Shown here: positions 26,579-35,949 of the stretch, in pieces
How positions within the stretch are numbered: position 1 is the first letter of the stretch
How the letters are laid out: every line of letters begins with the position of its first letter
Source: an uncultured Metabacillus sp.
GTDB lineage: Bacteria > Bacillota > Bacilli > Bacillales > Bacillaceae
Assembly: GCF_947503125.1 (NCBI RefSeq)
Contig: NZ_CANNCR010000023.1
Span: 1 to 64,000, forward strand
Direction of reading: 5' to 3'
DNA: 64,000 nt
Notes under the pieces: model-generated
What the model saw: the letters and a program-made list of their open reading frames with translations, nothing else
The model's database searches: none
Told to the model about the DNA's origin: nothing
Made by a program: the position numbers and the translations under genes

Positions 26579-27454
26579 TTATTTTTTCTCGATGATAACG
26601 AATAAAACACCTATGAGAATTAGGGTAGAGCCAAGCCAAAACATGACACCTATGCTCTCTCCTAGAATAAGCCATCCAAGTACTGTTCCAACCACGGGTT
26701 GAAAGAAGAAAAATATCCCTCCACTTGAGGCGTTAAGCATTTGTAATCCACGATTCCAAAGCAGGAATCCACCTGCTGTTGAGACAATTCCCAAATACAA
26801 GAGTCCTCCCCAAATGGTCGGGTGAGTCAGCTGGGAGATATCAATTGCGTGTAACCGCGGCAAAACAAAAGGGGTCAACACGATTAGGGCTACCAGAATG
26901 GAATAGGTCGTTACGACAATTTGAGAATAATCACTCGGCATACGCTTTACAAGGATAGACATGAGTGCCCATGTTAAAGCAGCAATAAACAGTGAAATAC
27001 CACCAAGTTTACTGGACAAATCCAAATTCCCAACTCCAACAATAAGGAAAACCCCGAGTGTCGCTAAACAAACAGATAGTCCCTTTTTTAACGTCAACTG
27101 TTCTTTAAGGAGTAAGCGGGCAAAAATAACCATAAATGCTGGTGTTGAAGAAGTTATCATGGCTCCCATTTGTGCTGAGGATAGCATCGTGCCAGCTTCC
27201 TGAGCAACAATTGAAATGGCGTTACCAATAACTCCAATGGCTATGATTAGTAAGAAATAACGTTTCTCGATTCGCCATTTTTGTCGTGTTATAAAGCCAA
27301 TAACGAGAAGAGCGACAATAGCCACTACATATCGAATCCACACAAGTTCCAGTGGAGGTATGACCGATACTACAATTTTAACAACAACGTACATGCCGCC
27401 CCAAATACTGGAAGCTAAAATTAAATATATTGAACCTAATAAGGTATTTTTCAT
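26579..27454 (-). CDS. EamA/DMT family transporter
   Basis: 291 residues, ten TM helices in two EamA repeats (about 5-140 and 150-288). Characteristic are the start SIYLILASSIWGGMYVVVK, the AGTMLSSAQMGAMITSSTPAF segment, and GGFLLWNRGLQMLNAS in the second repeat. It belongs to the drug/metabolite transporter superfamily; probable metabolite or amine exporter, substrate unknown. The ATG at 27454 follows GGAGGG with 7-8 nt spacing. The gene is monocistronic apart from a possible short upstream ORF. Confidence 0.87.
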   Translation of the reverse strand: MKNTLLGSIYLILASSIWGGMYVVVKIVVSVIPPLELVWIRYVVAIVALLVIGFITRQKWRIEKRYFLLIIAIGVIGNAISIVAQEAGTMLSSAQMGAMITSSTPAFMVIFARLLLKEQLTLKKGLSVCLATLGVFLIVGVGNLDLSSKLGGISLFIAALTWALMSILVKRMPSDYSQIVVTTYSILVALIVLTPFVLPRLHAIDISQLTHPTIWGGLLYLGIVSTAGGFLLWNRGLQMLNASSGGIFFFFQPVVGTVLGWLILGESIGVMFWLGSTLILIGVLFVIIEKK

Positions 27455-27525
27455 TTCTTGTACCCTCCGTCTTTTATTTAGGTCGAAAATGCCCCTAACG
27501 GAGAGATGTAGACACCTTCACTCCA

Positions 27526-27582
27526 TTAAGAGCAGAAGAGTGCTACTGGTACATCGTTTTCAAATAATGGAGTCCAATACAT
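27526..27582 (-). CDS. Possible short upstream ORF (18 codons)
   Basis: ATG at 27582 follows AGAGGTGAATTAAT and the frame encodes an 18-residue peptide beginning MYWTPLFEND, ending in Cys-Ser, 72 nt before the EamA start on the same strand. It may be a leader peptide or the start of a decayed gene. Only the ribosome binding site supports it. Confidence 0.3.
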   Translation of the reverse strand: MYWTPLFENDVPVALFCS

Positions 27583-27974
27583 ATTAATTCACCTCTAGTC
27601 TAATCTAACTAAAATTATTATAGTTTAAGAAATAATTATTTACCATATTAAATTTATATACAAACCCATATGGTTTATTAGCTTGGAGAAGCATTTCAAA
27701 ACGGGCAAAGAAATTAAAATTTCCAGACTTTGAGTAAACTCTAAATAATATTCTTTCTTTAAGTCACAAAGGAAAAACAAAGATAATGGACGAGGTTATA
27801 TTGACATATTTTATTGGATAAGATTTTATGAAAGAAAAGTCAATAAAAGTTAACAGAGACGATTACAATGTCCGAATTTACTCGGATGAAAATAAATTTA
27901 CATAAACTTGACAAAAGTACGATATCGTATTAAATTAAAAGCAGGAAAATTATTCAAGTACATTGGAGACAAAT
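27583..27974. other. Intergenic region with the MarR promoter
   Basis: AT-rich sequence without genes. The MarR promoter and palindrome lie at 27908-27936. Confidence 0.4.
27908..27936 (+). promoter_or_regulatory. Promoter with palindromic operator in the spacer
   Basis: TTGACA and TAAATT with a 17-bp spacer. A perfect 12-bp palindrome TACGATATCGTA (27918-27929) fills the spacer. This is where an autorepressing MarR protein would block RNA polymerase. Confidence 0.75.
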
Positions 27975-28451
27975 ATGAATCAATTATTATCTCTCTTTCT
28001 GCAAAATTGGATGAAACCATTGCTCATTGATCAAGAGATTAATGAAATTACGAAGAAAGTGACACGATCCGAATTGATTGCACTCATTATGTTAAAGCAA
28101 AGAGGAGAAGCAACAATGTCTCAGTTAGCGTCCGATATGGGACTTCAAAAAAGTACGCTCACAAATATCAGACAGCGCTTAACAAAGCGTGGACTGATTC
28201 ACCACTATCGTGATGCAAATGATCAACGTATCATATGGATCAAGTTAACTACAGATGGTGAAGAGCTCGCGGACCGCGTCCTTGATACGATGAAACGTGT
28301 GCTTCAAAAAATAAAAGATGCTCTCACCTCGGAGGAACTGGAGCAACTAATTGTTTTGCTGCTTAAAGTAGCAAAGGTGGTTCAAACAACAGAGCAGCAA
28401 CAGAAAGAAGAGCATACTACATTTAAGCGCATTAAAATCGAAGATGAGTAA
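27975..28451 (+). CDS. MarR family transcriptional regulator
   Basis: 158 residues, winged helix: MSQLASDMGLQKSTLTNIRQ (about 51-70) is the HTH and YRDANDQRIIWIKLT the wing. It is probably an autorepressor acting on the palindrome in its promoter. The neighbouring EamA transporter, 520 nt away in divergent orientation, is a possible second target. Start ATG at 27975 with TTGGAGA 7 nt upstream rather than the TTG at 27963. The 3' end overlaps a convergent small ORF by 20 nt. Confidence 0.85.
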   Translation: MNQLLSLFLQNWMKPLLIDQEINEITKKVTRSELIALIMLKQRGEATMSQLASDMGLQKSTLTNIRQRLTKRGLIHHYRDANDQRIIWIKLTTDGEELADRVLDTMKRVLQKIKDALTSEELEQLIVLLLKVAKVVQTTEQQQKEEHTTFKRIKIEDE

Positions 28452-28578
28452 CTTGGGATTCTCTCCAGGTTAATCGTTTCGGCATAAAGAATATGTAAAT
28501 TAAAGAGATAATGCCTAAAGTAATTGGAAACCATATACCTTTTGCAGACAAATCTAAATTTTGTATGAAATTTCCCAT
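28432..28578 (-). CDS. Small membrane protein, probably a truncated gene
   Basis: A 48-residue product with one TM helix (IWFPITLGIISLIYIFFM) followed by PKRLTWRESQ, a junction seen in longer multi-spanning sporulation-type membrane proteins of Bacillus. ATG at 28578 follows AAAGGAGACACATC, so translation is likely. The frame ends inside the 3' end of the MarR gene. This suggests the rest of the gene was replaced when the MarR gene came in. Confidence 0.55.
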   Translation of the reverse strand: MGNFIQNLDLSAKGIWFPITLGIISLIYIFFMPKRLTWRESQVTHLRF

Positions 28579-28686
28579 GATGTGTCTCCTTTAAGAGTGT
28601 TTATCGAAATCTAATATATAATTACTATTATTTGTTAATTTATAAGTATATATGCCTATAAGCCGTGAATAAAATAAGTGAAAAAC

Positions 28687-28723
28687 AAAATGGGAAAAGA
28701 GTTTTTAGCTCTTTTCCCATTTT
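28687..28723. terminator. Bidirectional terminator
   Basis: A perfect 15-bp stem AAAATGGGAAAAGAG / CTCTTTTCCCATTTT with a 7-nt loop. Confidence 0.9.
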
Positions 28724-28812
28724 GAAGATCCTTTTTAATGCCAATAACCCTCGCATTAAGTTACCTAGATTTGTATTTGATATTCATTTTAGTGATGTTA
28801 AGTTAAGATGAT

Positions 28813-29112
28813 TTGCAGCCACCTCTTTCATCAGATGTTTATATAACTGATTCCACAACACCACCATTTTCAGACAAACTAGCAATGTTTCATATGGCAT
28901 TATTAACTTCAGCAGGATTAGGGAACTACTCAACAGCCGCAGCATCAAGTCAAAGAAATGACCTCATGCTAAATTATGAACGTCTATCGCTTGAAATCGC
29001 TTTATATGCGAAAGATGGTGCTGATATTATGATTCAAAATGTGTGGTTAGAGCAACCGCCTGGAACGTTAGATAAAGAGCAATTAACAAAAACTAAGAAC
29101 CAAAATAGTTAA
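28813..29112 (+). pseudogene. DUF3231 family protein, C-terminal fragment
   Basis: About 99 residues matching the C-terminal ferritin-like half of DUF3231 proteins: TDSTTPPFSDKLAMFHMALL, GLGNYSTAAASSQRND and EIALYAKDGADIMI. Full-length members are roughly 170 or 340 residues. Here the N-terminal helices are missing and no ribosome binding site precedes the TTG at 28813. It is most likely a gene fragment. Confidence 0.75.
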
Positions 29113-29275
29113 ATTTTATTCGAAAGGAAGTGATGGGGAAGTTTAATAAATAAGGATTAAGCGACAATAAATTTTAGCATGTATTAAAGAAGGCGCGTTA
29201 TATAGGAACGTGTCTTTTATTGAATAAATATCTATTTTAATGTATAATTATGCAAAAAAGAGGTGGGAAGTACAT

Positions 29276-29884
29276 ATGCAACTTATACCTGAATCTTCAG
29301 ACATGACCGATTATTTAAAGGAGTTGGATGTGGTTGACTATTCACATTCCATAATTCAAAAAAAGGTTGATGAAATCTTTGGCAACGAACTTTCAGAAAT
29401 AGAAAAGGTTAAAGCAGCTTTTGAGTTTGTACGAGATAATGTATCGCACTCTTGGGATATTCAAAGCAAAAGAGTTACTTGTAAAGCATCAGAGGTCCTT
29501 AAATATCGAGAAGGTATTTGTTATGCAAAATCTAATTTGTTAGCAGCACTATTAAGATCGGTAGGAATCCCAACAGGTTTTTGTTATCAACGGCTAATGA
29601 TTTTTGACACTCCAGATGAAGGTTATTCTCTACATGCATTAAACGGAGTCTTTCTAAAGTCATTAAATCGTTGGATTCGTTTAGATGCTCGTGGAAATAA
29701 ACCGGGAGTACAAGCAGAATTTTCAATAAACGAAGAAATTCTTGCATTTCCAATTAGAGAAGAGGTAGATGAAAAAGATTATCCTATCATATATACAACC
29801 CCTAACCCAAAGACTATCACTGCTTTAGAAGCAAATACGGATGCAATCGAAATGTACATACACCATTTACCAGATGCTTTATAA
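29276..29884 (+). CDS. Transglutaminase-like domain protein
   Basis: 202 residues with a papain-like transglutaminase core. The catalytic triad is visible as Cys in REGICYAKSNLL (about 80), His in GYSLHALNGV and Asp in WIRLDARGNK. No signal peptide, so it acts in the cytosol; probably a cysteine protease or amidase-like enzyme rather than a crosslinker. Start ATG at 29276 follows GAGGTGGG with 8-nt spacing, in preference to the ATG at 29240. Confidence 0.85.
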   Translation: MQLIPESSDMTDYLKELDVVDYSHSIIQKKVDEIFGNELSEIEKVKAAFEFVRDNVSHSWDIQSKRVTCKASEVLKYREGICYAKSNLLAALLRSVGIPTGFCYQRLMIFDTPDEGYSLHALNGVFLKSLNRWIRLDARGNKPGVQAEFSINEEILAFPIREEVDEKDYPIIYTTPNPKTITALEANTDAIEMYIHHLPDAL

Positions 29885-30081
29885 ATTATTAATTACCTAT
29901 CTTAGGTCAAAGTAACTTTTCAGCAGCCCATATATCATGCTCTTTAATCAGTTATAATGCAGGATAGTGTTAAATGACCTATTTAGAAATCACTAGATTG
30001 CAATTACGAGATTGGAAAGAAACAGACTGAGTGCCATTAAGTCAACTAAATGCAGATGAATAGCGAGGGAGGAAAAGATGG

Positions 30082-30612
30082 ATGTTTTACGATTTACAAG
30101 GTGAAGCAAATATGTCACCAATTGTGGGAATATTATATTCCGCTGTGAAGGAAAATAGCCAACGACTACAATTAATCACTGATGGCATGTCTCAAGAAGA
30201 AATAGATTACAAGGGTCCAAATAACAAGTTTAATAGTACAGCTCAGTTAATACAACATATCATGTACGTAGACCTTAATTGGATTTATCGGATCAAAGGA
30301 CAGCCACTTCCTGATTCTCTAAAAGAGCAATATGGCCCCATGATAGATGCAAACAATAGGCTTCCGATGGTCAAAGGGAAGTCTTTGCTCACACTTATAA
30401 CTGACTATGAAGGTGTAATAAAATTGTTGGAAGATACATGTACACAATTAACAGATGCTGATCTAGACAAAGTTGTCACTTTTGGACATGAAAACGAAAA
30501 GCAAGCAACCATTCGATGGGGCATATGGCATATGGCTGACCATAATCGCTATCATCAGGCTCATATCAATCAGCTTAGAAAGTGGTATAAGGAAAATTCT
30601 CTTTCAAATTAA
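30082..30612 (+). CDS. DinB family protein
   Basis: 176 residues, four-helix DinB fold. LIQHIMYVDLNWIYR and IWHMADHNRYHQAHINQLRK hold the three expected metal His residues. GGGAGG lies 9 nt before the ATG. It is the third DinB paralogue in the window and the most complete of them. Probably a metal-dependent thiol transferase-type protein, substrate unknown. Confidence 0.85.
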   Translation: MFYDLQGEANMSPIVGILYSAVKENSQRLQLITDGMSQEEIDYKGPNNKFNSTAQLIQHIMYVDLNWIYRIKGQPLPDSLKEQYGPMIDANNRLPMVKGKSLLTLITDYEGVIKLLEDTCTQLTDADLDKVVTFGHENEKQATIRWGIWHMADHNRYHQAHINQLRKWYKENSLSN

Positions 30613-30751
30613 ATGTAGAAAATACGTAAATGAATGCTGACGATACCCCTAAACATAACTGGTGCTTACCTAACAGAGTTTGGTTGCTACAATGAAGCCC
30701 CTTGTACATCACAAAAGTAAATTTGGGGCTGGTTCGTTAAACAAGAAAAAT

Positions 30752-30779
30752 AAAAAGCATTCTATATTGATTGCTTTTT
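30752..30779 (-). terminator. Terminator overlapping the yczE 3' end
   Basis: AAAAAGCA / TGCTTTTT with a 12-nt loop that contains the yczE stop codon, followed on the minus strand by ATTTTTCTTG. Confidence 0.7.
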
Positions 30780-31406
30780 ATTTTTATCATAATTTACTAA
30801 TGTACTAGAGTTTGTTAAAAAGCGGTCCAATACTTTTTCAGTAATTGGCATAAAGTAATTAAGGATTAGCCCACCTAAACAAACGGTTAATAACGTTCCA
30901 ACGCCAATTGGTCCATTTAAAATCAAGGCCATGATCAAGAATATGAGGTAAATGAATGTTCTCGAAAAAAATATATTCGTTCTCGTTAATTCCTTTATGA
31001 TTAATGTTAATCGGTCAACTGGAATCGGTGCAAAGTTTGTTTGTAAATATGTTGCAGTTCCTACTCCTATAAAAACTAAGCCGATTCCAAAACAAACAAC
31101 TTTGCTGTACCATAGTTCAGGTGTTATAAAAAAGTGCAATAAAAAAAGCCACATATCAATACCAATACCCGTTATAAATGCTGTTAATAACCCCAAAACT
31201 TCTGGTTTTTGTCTTATTAATAACGAATTACAACAAATCAATAGTAAAGCTATTATGATTTCCCAGCTTCCTACAGTAAGCCCCACATTTAAGGATAGTC
31301 CTACCAAAAGTGCATCAAAAGGTGAAGTTCCAAGGTCAGATTGTATCGTAAAAGAAATACCAAGGGTTAAAATTAAAATTCCTAATACATAAAAAACATA
31401 TTTCAC
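30762..31406 (-). CDS. yczE: YczE/YitT-like integral membrane protein
   Basis: 214 residues, five or six TM segments, starting YVFYVLGILILTLGISFTIQ with the characteristic SDLGTSPFDALLVGLS just after TM1 and FAPIPVDRLTLIIKELT later. The family is the YczE/YyaS/YitT group of membrane proteins with unknown transport role; in B. subtilis YczE affects lipopeptide production post-transcriptionally. It follows the GNAT gene on the same strand after 20 nt and may be co-transcribed with it. Confidence 0.82.
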   Translation of the reverse strand: MKYVFYVLGILILTLGISFTIQSDLGTSPFDALLVGLSLNVGLTVGSWEIIIALLLICCNSLLIRQKPEVLGLLTAFITGIGIDMWLFLLHFFITPELWYSKVVCFGIGLVFIGVGTATYLQTNFAPIPVDRLTLIIKELTRTNIFFSRTFIYLIFLIMALILNGPIGVGTLLTVCLGGLILNYFMPITEKVLDRFLTNSSTLVNYDKNKKQSI

Positions 31407-31426
31407 TTCACTCGACCTCTTTATTA

Positions 31427-31867
31427 TTATTTTCTAGACAATTCTTTGAGCATTAAAATGTGTGGGATACCATCCTCCATAAAGATATTAGATGCAATAC
31501 GATAACCAAGTTTTTTATAAAAACCTTTTGCCTGTGTTTGTCCATGTAATTTAACCTGTGAGGCTCCCCGTTCTTCCGCAATTTCTTCCAAGGCTTTTAT
31601 AATAATTTTTCCAAGACCAAATTTTCGGTAAGATTCGAGAATGCAGATTCTTTCCAATTTGCCTACTCCATCAATAAACCTTATTTTTCCCGTTCCGACT
31701 GGTTGTTCATTGTAATGGACTAATATATGTTCGCAAAGTCCATTCAGTGTATCAAATTGATCAAATTCATCTTCTAGTGGTACACCTTGTTCTTTTACAA
31801 ATACTTCTTTTCTTATAGCAAATGCTACCCTTAAATCTTCATCGATCGTTACTCTTTTTACTTTCAT
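31427..31867 (-). CDS. GNAT acetyltransferase (YjcF/ElaA-like)
   Basis: 146 residues. Begins KRVTIDEDLRVAFAIRKEVF and FVKEQGVPLEDEFDQFD, the signature of this GNAT subgroup; the acetyl-CoA loop is SYRKFGLGKIIIKAL and the C-terminal motif is GFYKKLGY. Substrate unknown. The ATG at 31867 follows AAAAGGACTG; the longer ORF to 31930 would run into the operator palindrome. It is divergent from the MarR gene at 31993, and both starts face shared palindromes. Confidence 0.85.
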   Translation of the reverse strand: MKVKRVTIDEDLRVAFAIRKEVFVKEQGVPLEDEFDQFDTLNGLCEHILVHYNEQPVGTGKIRFIDGVGKLERICILESYRKFGLGKIIIKALEEIAEERGASQVKLHGQTQAKGFYKKLGYRIASNIFMEDGIPHILMLKELSRK

Positions 31868-31901
31868 TTTTATCAGTCCTTTTAAATAAAATTGCTTATC
31901 A

Positions 31902-31925
31902 TTTTTGTTGCAAATGCAACAAAAA
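31902..31925. promoter_or_regulatory. MarR operator 1
   Basis: A perfect palindrome with 11-bp arms (TTTTTGTTGCA / TGCAACAAAAA) and an AA centre. Confidence 0.75.
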
Positions 31926-31950
31926 TACAATATATTAAATTTAACCTAAC

Positions 31951-31973
31951 TTTATTGCATTTACAACAAAAAT
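31951..31973. promoter_or_regulatory. MarR operator 2
   Basis: A near-copy of operator 1 (TTGCATTTACAACAAAAAT), imperfect on the left arm, ending 19 nt before the marR start codon. Confidence 0.65.
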
Positions 31974-31992
31974 ATGTAAAAAGGAGTTAAAT

Positions 31993-32983
<991 letters not shown>

Positions 32984-33122
32984 CTTTTTTGAAAGCACAG
33001 CGGTAACATGTCAATCCCCTAAAATTAGAAATACTTTATAGTACCTGAAATTATAGCGTTTGTAACCATAACGTTTTAAATTGTCAAAATCCTGACACTA
33101 TCACTATTAGGAGATGATTTTA

Positions 33123-33674
33123 ATGAAAAGAATTCCAGTTAAAATGGTGAGAAAAGATTTGTTGGATATTCCTGAATATTCGCTTCCAACTGGATTTCGA
33201 ATAAGGTTATTTGAAAAAGGTGACGAACAAAATTGGGCTAAGGTTGAAGCTAGTGTAAATGAATTTAAAAACGAGAAAGATGCATTAGATCACTTCCTTA
33301 AAGAATTTGGACCATATATTAATGAGATGTCCATGCGGTGTGTTTTCATTGAGAATAAAAATGGTGAAGTGATTGGAACAACAACAGCATGGTATGGCGA
33401 CTTAAATAACGATGGAGAAATATGGGGAAGAATCCACTGGGTAGGTGTTGCTCCAGAATATCAAGGGTCAAAACTTTCAAAGCCTTTACTTAGTGCTGCT
33501 ATGAATATTTTGACCAATTACCATTCAAAAGCCTATCTTACGTCTCAAACTACAAGCTATAAAGCGATCAATATGTACTTAAACTATGGATTTGAACCTT
33601 TAATTACAGGTCCTAGCTGTTATGAAGCTTGGACCTTATTAGAAAATAGTTTAAACCGAAAAATATTAAAGTAG
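33123..33674 (+). CDS. GNAT acetyltransferase
   Basis: 183 residues. Core motifs are IHWVGVAPEYQGSKLSKPLL (acetyl-CoA loop, with QGSKLS in place of QGKGLG) and TSYKAINMYLNYGFEP. The N-terminal PEYSLPTGFRIRLFEKGDE is shared by a Bacillus GNAT subgroup of unknown substrate. The start is the ATG at 33123, 9 nt after TTAGGAG; an ATG at 33114 would lie directly on the ribosome binding site. Confidence 0.82.
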   Translation: MKRIPVKMVRKDLLDIPEYSLPTGFRIRLFEKGDEQNWAKVEASVNEFKNEKDALDHFLKEFGPYINEMSMRCVFIENKNGEVIGTTTAWYGDLNNDGEIWGRIHWVGVAPEYQGSKLSKPLLSAAMNILTNYHSKAYLTSQTTSYKAINMYLNYGFEPLITGPSCYEAWTLLENSLNRKILK

Positions 33675-33759
33675 CTTTAAATGAAAGTTTGTCCGTTAAA
33701 AGTAGATAATCCTATAGTAAAATAAATATAAAATTCATATTGATTATAGGGAGAGAACG

Positions 33760-34257
33760 ATGGAGATAAGACTTTTAAATCCACTAGATGCAAAGAACTA
33801 TCTTGATCTACGGTTAGAAGCTTTACAAAATAGCCCTGAAGCATTTTCTTCTAGCTATGAAGAGGAGAAAGATCATCCTGTAGAAAAATACGAAATCAGG
33901 TTTCGATCTCAAGACTCGTTTACCTTCGGTGCGTTTGAAAATGAAAAACTTTTTGGTGCAGTTACGTTGGTAAAAGAAAAGAAGCTTAAGCTGAAACATA
34001 GAGCGAATATCTTTGCTATGTACGTTTCTCCTGATAAACGCGGCATGGGTGCTGGAAAGTGTTTAATGCAGGAGGCAATTAAAAAGGCAAAAGAAATGGT
34101 AGAAATTGAGCAAATTTATTTAACTGTGATGTCCACTAATCATTCAGCAAAAAGACTTTATTCTTCTTTAGGGTTTGAAATTTTTGGAACAGATAAAAGA
34201 GCAATAAAATTAAATGATACATATTTTAATGAAGATTTAATGGTTTTATTTCTTTAG
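33760..34257 (+). CDS. GNAT acetyltransferase
   Basis: 165 residues. Starts MEIRLLNPLDAKNYLDLRLE, has acetyl-CoA loop YVSPDKRGMGAGKCLMQEA and motif B AKRLYSSLGFEIFG. GGGAGAG precedes the ATG. Probable small-molecule or protein N-acetyltransferase. It is in the same direction as the GNAT and Sel1 genes around it, but the 85-nt and 47-nt gaps make an operon uncertain. Confidence 0.85.
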   Translation: MEIRLLNPLDAKNYLDLRLEALQNSPEAFSSSYEEEKDHPVEKYEIRFRSQDSFTFGAFENEKLFGAVTLVKEKKLKLKHRANIFAMYVSPDKRGMGAGKCLMQEAIKKAKEMVEIEQIYLTVMSTNHSAKRLYSSLGFEIFGTDKRAIKLNDTYFNEDLMVLFL

Positions 34258-34304
34258 AAGATGCCTAAAAAATTGTATAAACAACAACGTTAGGAGGAGA
34301 GCAT

Positions 34305-34814
34305 ATGAGTCAAAATGAAAAGGATTGTAGTTTTACAGAACAAAATACCCAAATAATCGATTTTAATGAAAAAAAATCAAAGATTAATGTTGATGAAGGA
34401 ATTAAATGGTTACGCGCAGCCATTCAATCAGGGGACATAGGTGCTATGAATGAGATGGCATATCTGTTGTTAACAGGAAAAGTAGTCAAGCAAGATGTTG
34501 AAGAAGGAGAAAAATGGCTTAGAAGGTCTGCTGAAATGGGTGATCGATGGGCTATGATGGAATTAGGCTACCGGCTGCTTGTTGGAGAAGATCTCAAGAA
34601 AGATGCTGTAGAAGGAGAAAAATGGCTTAGAAAGTCAGCTGAATTAGAATATCCAACTGCAATGAGAATACTAGGTTATCGATTATTAGCAGGACGAGAA
34701 TTAGGGCAAAATATAGAAGAAGGGGAAAAGTGGTTACGGAAAGCTGCTGAAGCAGGGGAAGCTATTGCGATGAGAGAATGGGGAAAATACTTAATAAATG
34801 GGTTCATTAAGTAA
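34305..34814 (+). CDS. Sel1-like repeat protein
   Basis: 169 residues made of about four Sel1/TPR-like helical repeats (about 35-165), each carrying the EEGEKWLRKSAE pattern followed by AMxxLGYRLL. Adjacent repeats are highly alike, suggesting recent internal duplication. No signal peptide; it is likely a cytosolic protein-protein adaptor. Ribosome binding site TAGGAGGAG. No secretion or defence partner is adjacent. Confidence 0.85.
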   Translation: MSQNEKDCSFTEQNTQIIDFNEKKSKINVDEGIKWLRAAIQSGDIGAMNEMAYLLLTGKVVKQDVEEGEKWLRRSAEMGDRWAMMELGYRLLVGEDLKKDAVEGEKWLRKSAELEYPTAMRILGYRLLAGRELGQNIEEGEKWLRKAAEAGEAIAMREWGKYLINGFIK

Positions 34815-35143
34815 CTTAATGAACAATCATTTAAAATAAAAAAGCCATTATAAACTATCTAATTGTTCCGAAAGGGCACTTTCCAGGATCAGGATAGACG
34901 CTCATTTACTCCAACGTCAACCAAATGAAAGTGGTTACAATAAACTGAGTTTACCATTAACAACTAAAGTATTTTCGAAAGACGATTTTGCTGCATGAAA
35001 ACATTCTATAGAGGCTGTGCCAAAAGTGTAAAATTTTCTGGCATGCCTCTTACCTATATGATCCTCTATTTTTTCTGCTTGTTGTTCTTTTAAACATATT
35101 TAACAATTAATAAGGAGTATACCAAAAGTAATAAAAGCTAATT
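34815..35143. other. Intergenic region with an IS-end-like inverted repeat
   Basis: It contains the short inverted repeat at 35010-35050. No gene is recognisable. Confidence 0.4.
35010..35050. repeat. Short element resembling an IS terminal repeat
   Basis: AGAGGCTGTGCCA and TGGCATGCCTCT form imperfect terminal inverted repeats around 16 nt. GAGGCTGTCCCAAAAGT-like ends are typical of IS1182-group elements, so this may be a solo end or a minimal non-autonomous remnant. It could also be only a hairpin. Confidence 0.35.
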
Positions 35144-35578
35144 TCATTTTTTTCTCATGGACGATTCGTTAAATTTTTTTAACAGCTCTCCGAAACTTTC
35201 ACATTCCTCATCAGACCATTCGTTTAGAACTTCTGTTAATCGATCCAATCGAGCTTGCTTATTTTCCAATAATACCTTTGTTCCCGAATCTGTAATCTGA
35301 TAAAAATAAGCTCTTCCATCTGTTGGGTCTGGAACTTTGATCACATATCCTTTTTGCTCGAGGGCTGCAGCTTGCCTGCTTACAGTAGATATATCCAATT
35401 GAAATTCATCGGCCAAAAATTTAACTCCTGAAGAACCATCAATGTAAAGTTGATGTAATAAAAGATAGGCAGATCGGTCCAATGGCCAATTTTTTTTATC
35501 CGAGGTAATCGTTGTGAGACGGCGAACCAAGACGGCCATTTCCAGCTCTATTGTTTCCAGTGAATGTTGATTATTCAT
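35144..35578 (-). CDS. MarR family transcriptional regulator
   Basis: 144 residues. HTH VKFLADEFQLDISTVSRQAA (about 57-76), wing VPDPTDGRAYFYQIT. Divergent from the MFS transporter at 35950, with paired palindromes in between. It therefore probably represses itself and the efflux gene until an inducer binds. The ATG is preceded by AAGGTGG. Confidence 0.87.
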   Translation of the reverse strand: MNNQHSLETIELEMAVLVRRLTTITSDKKNWPLDRSAYLLLHQLYIDGSSGVKFLADEFQLDISTVSRQAAALEQKGYVIKVPDPTDGRAYFYQITDSGTKVLLENKQARLDRLTEVLNEWSDEECESFGELLKKFNESSMRKK

Positions 35579-35949
35579 TTCTTTACCACCTTAAAATTGC
35601 TCTCTATATTCATGATAACCTACTATATTCGATTGTCAATTTAGTTACGTTTCACATTGAATTTTACAACCATATAGTTGTATGATACAATTAAATGGTT
35701 GTATCATACAATTACTTTCGCTTTGTTTTTTACAGAAATAATCGTCATCTAACTAAAAAATAGTCTATACCGTAACCACTATTCTGAGCCAAGGTTATAA
35801 AGAGGTCCTGTACACTCTGGCATTGAAAAATTTTGGGCAACCGTTTCATTGCGTAATGACAGAAATGGAATTATTTACGAATTAAGTGATTGTAATCATT
35901 GGAATCGAATCGATTCTCAGAAAAATAGATTTATAAAGGAGAGAAATAA
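35579..35949. other. Divergent regulatory region
   Basis: It holds the paired operators at 35678-35711. A frame at about 35810-35940 (HSGIEKFWATVSLRND, ELSDCNHWN) has coding character without a start and may be a gene remnant. AAAGGAGAG at 35936-35944 serves the MFS gene. Confidence 0.4.
35678..35711. promoter_or_regulatory. Paired MarR operators
   Basis: TTGTATGATACAA (35678-35690) and TTGTATCATACAA (35699-35711). Each is a perfect palindrome around one base, and their centres are 21 bp apart (two helical turns). A third, weaker ACAAC/GTTGT dyad overlaps on the left. Confidence 0.8.
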
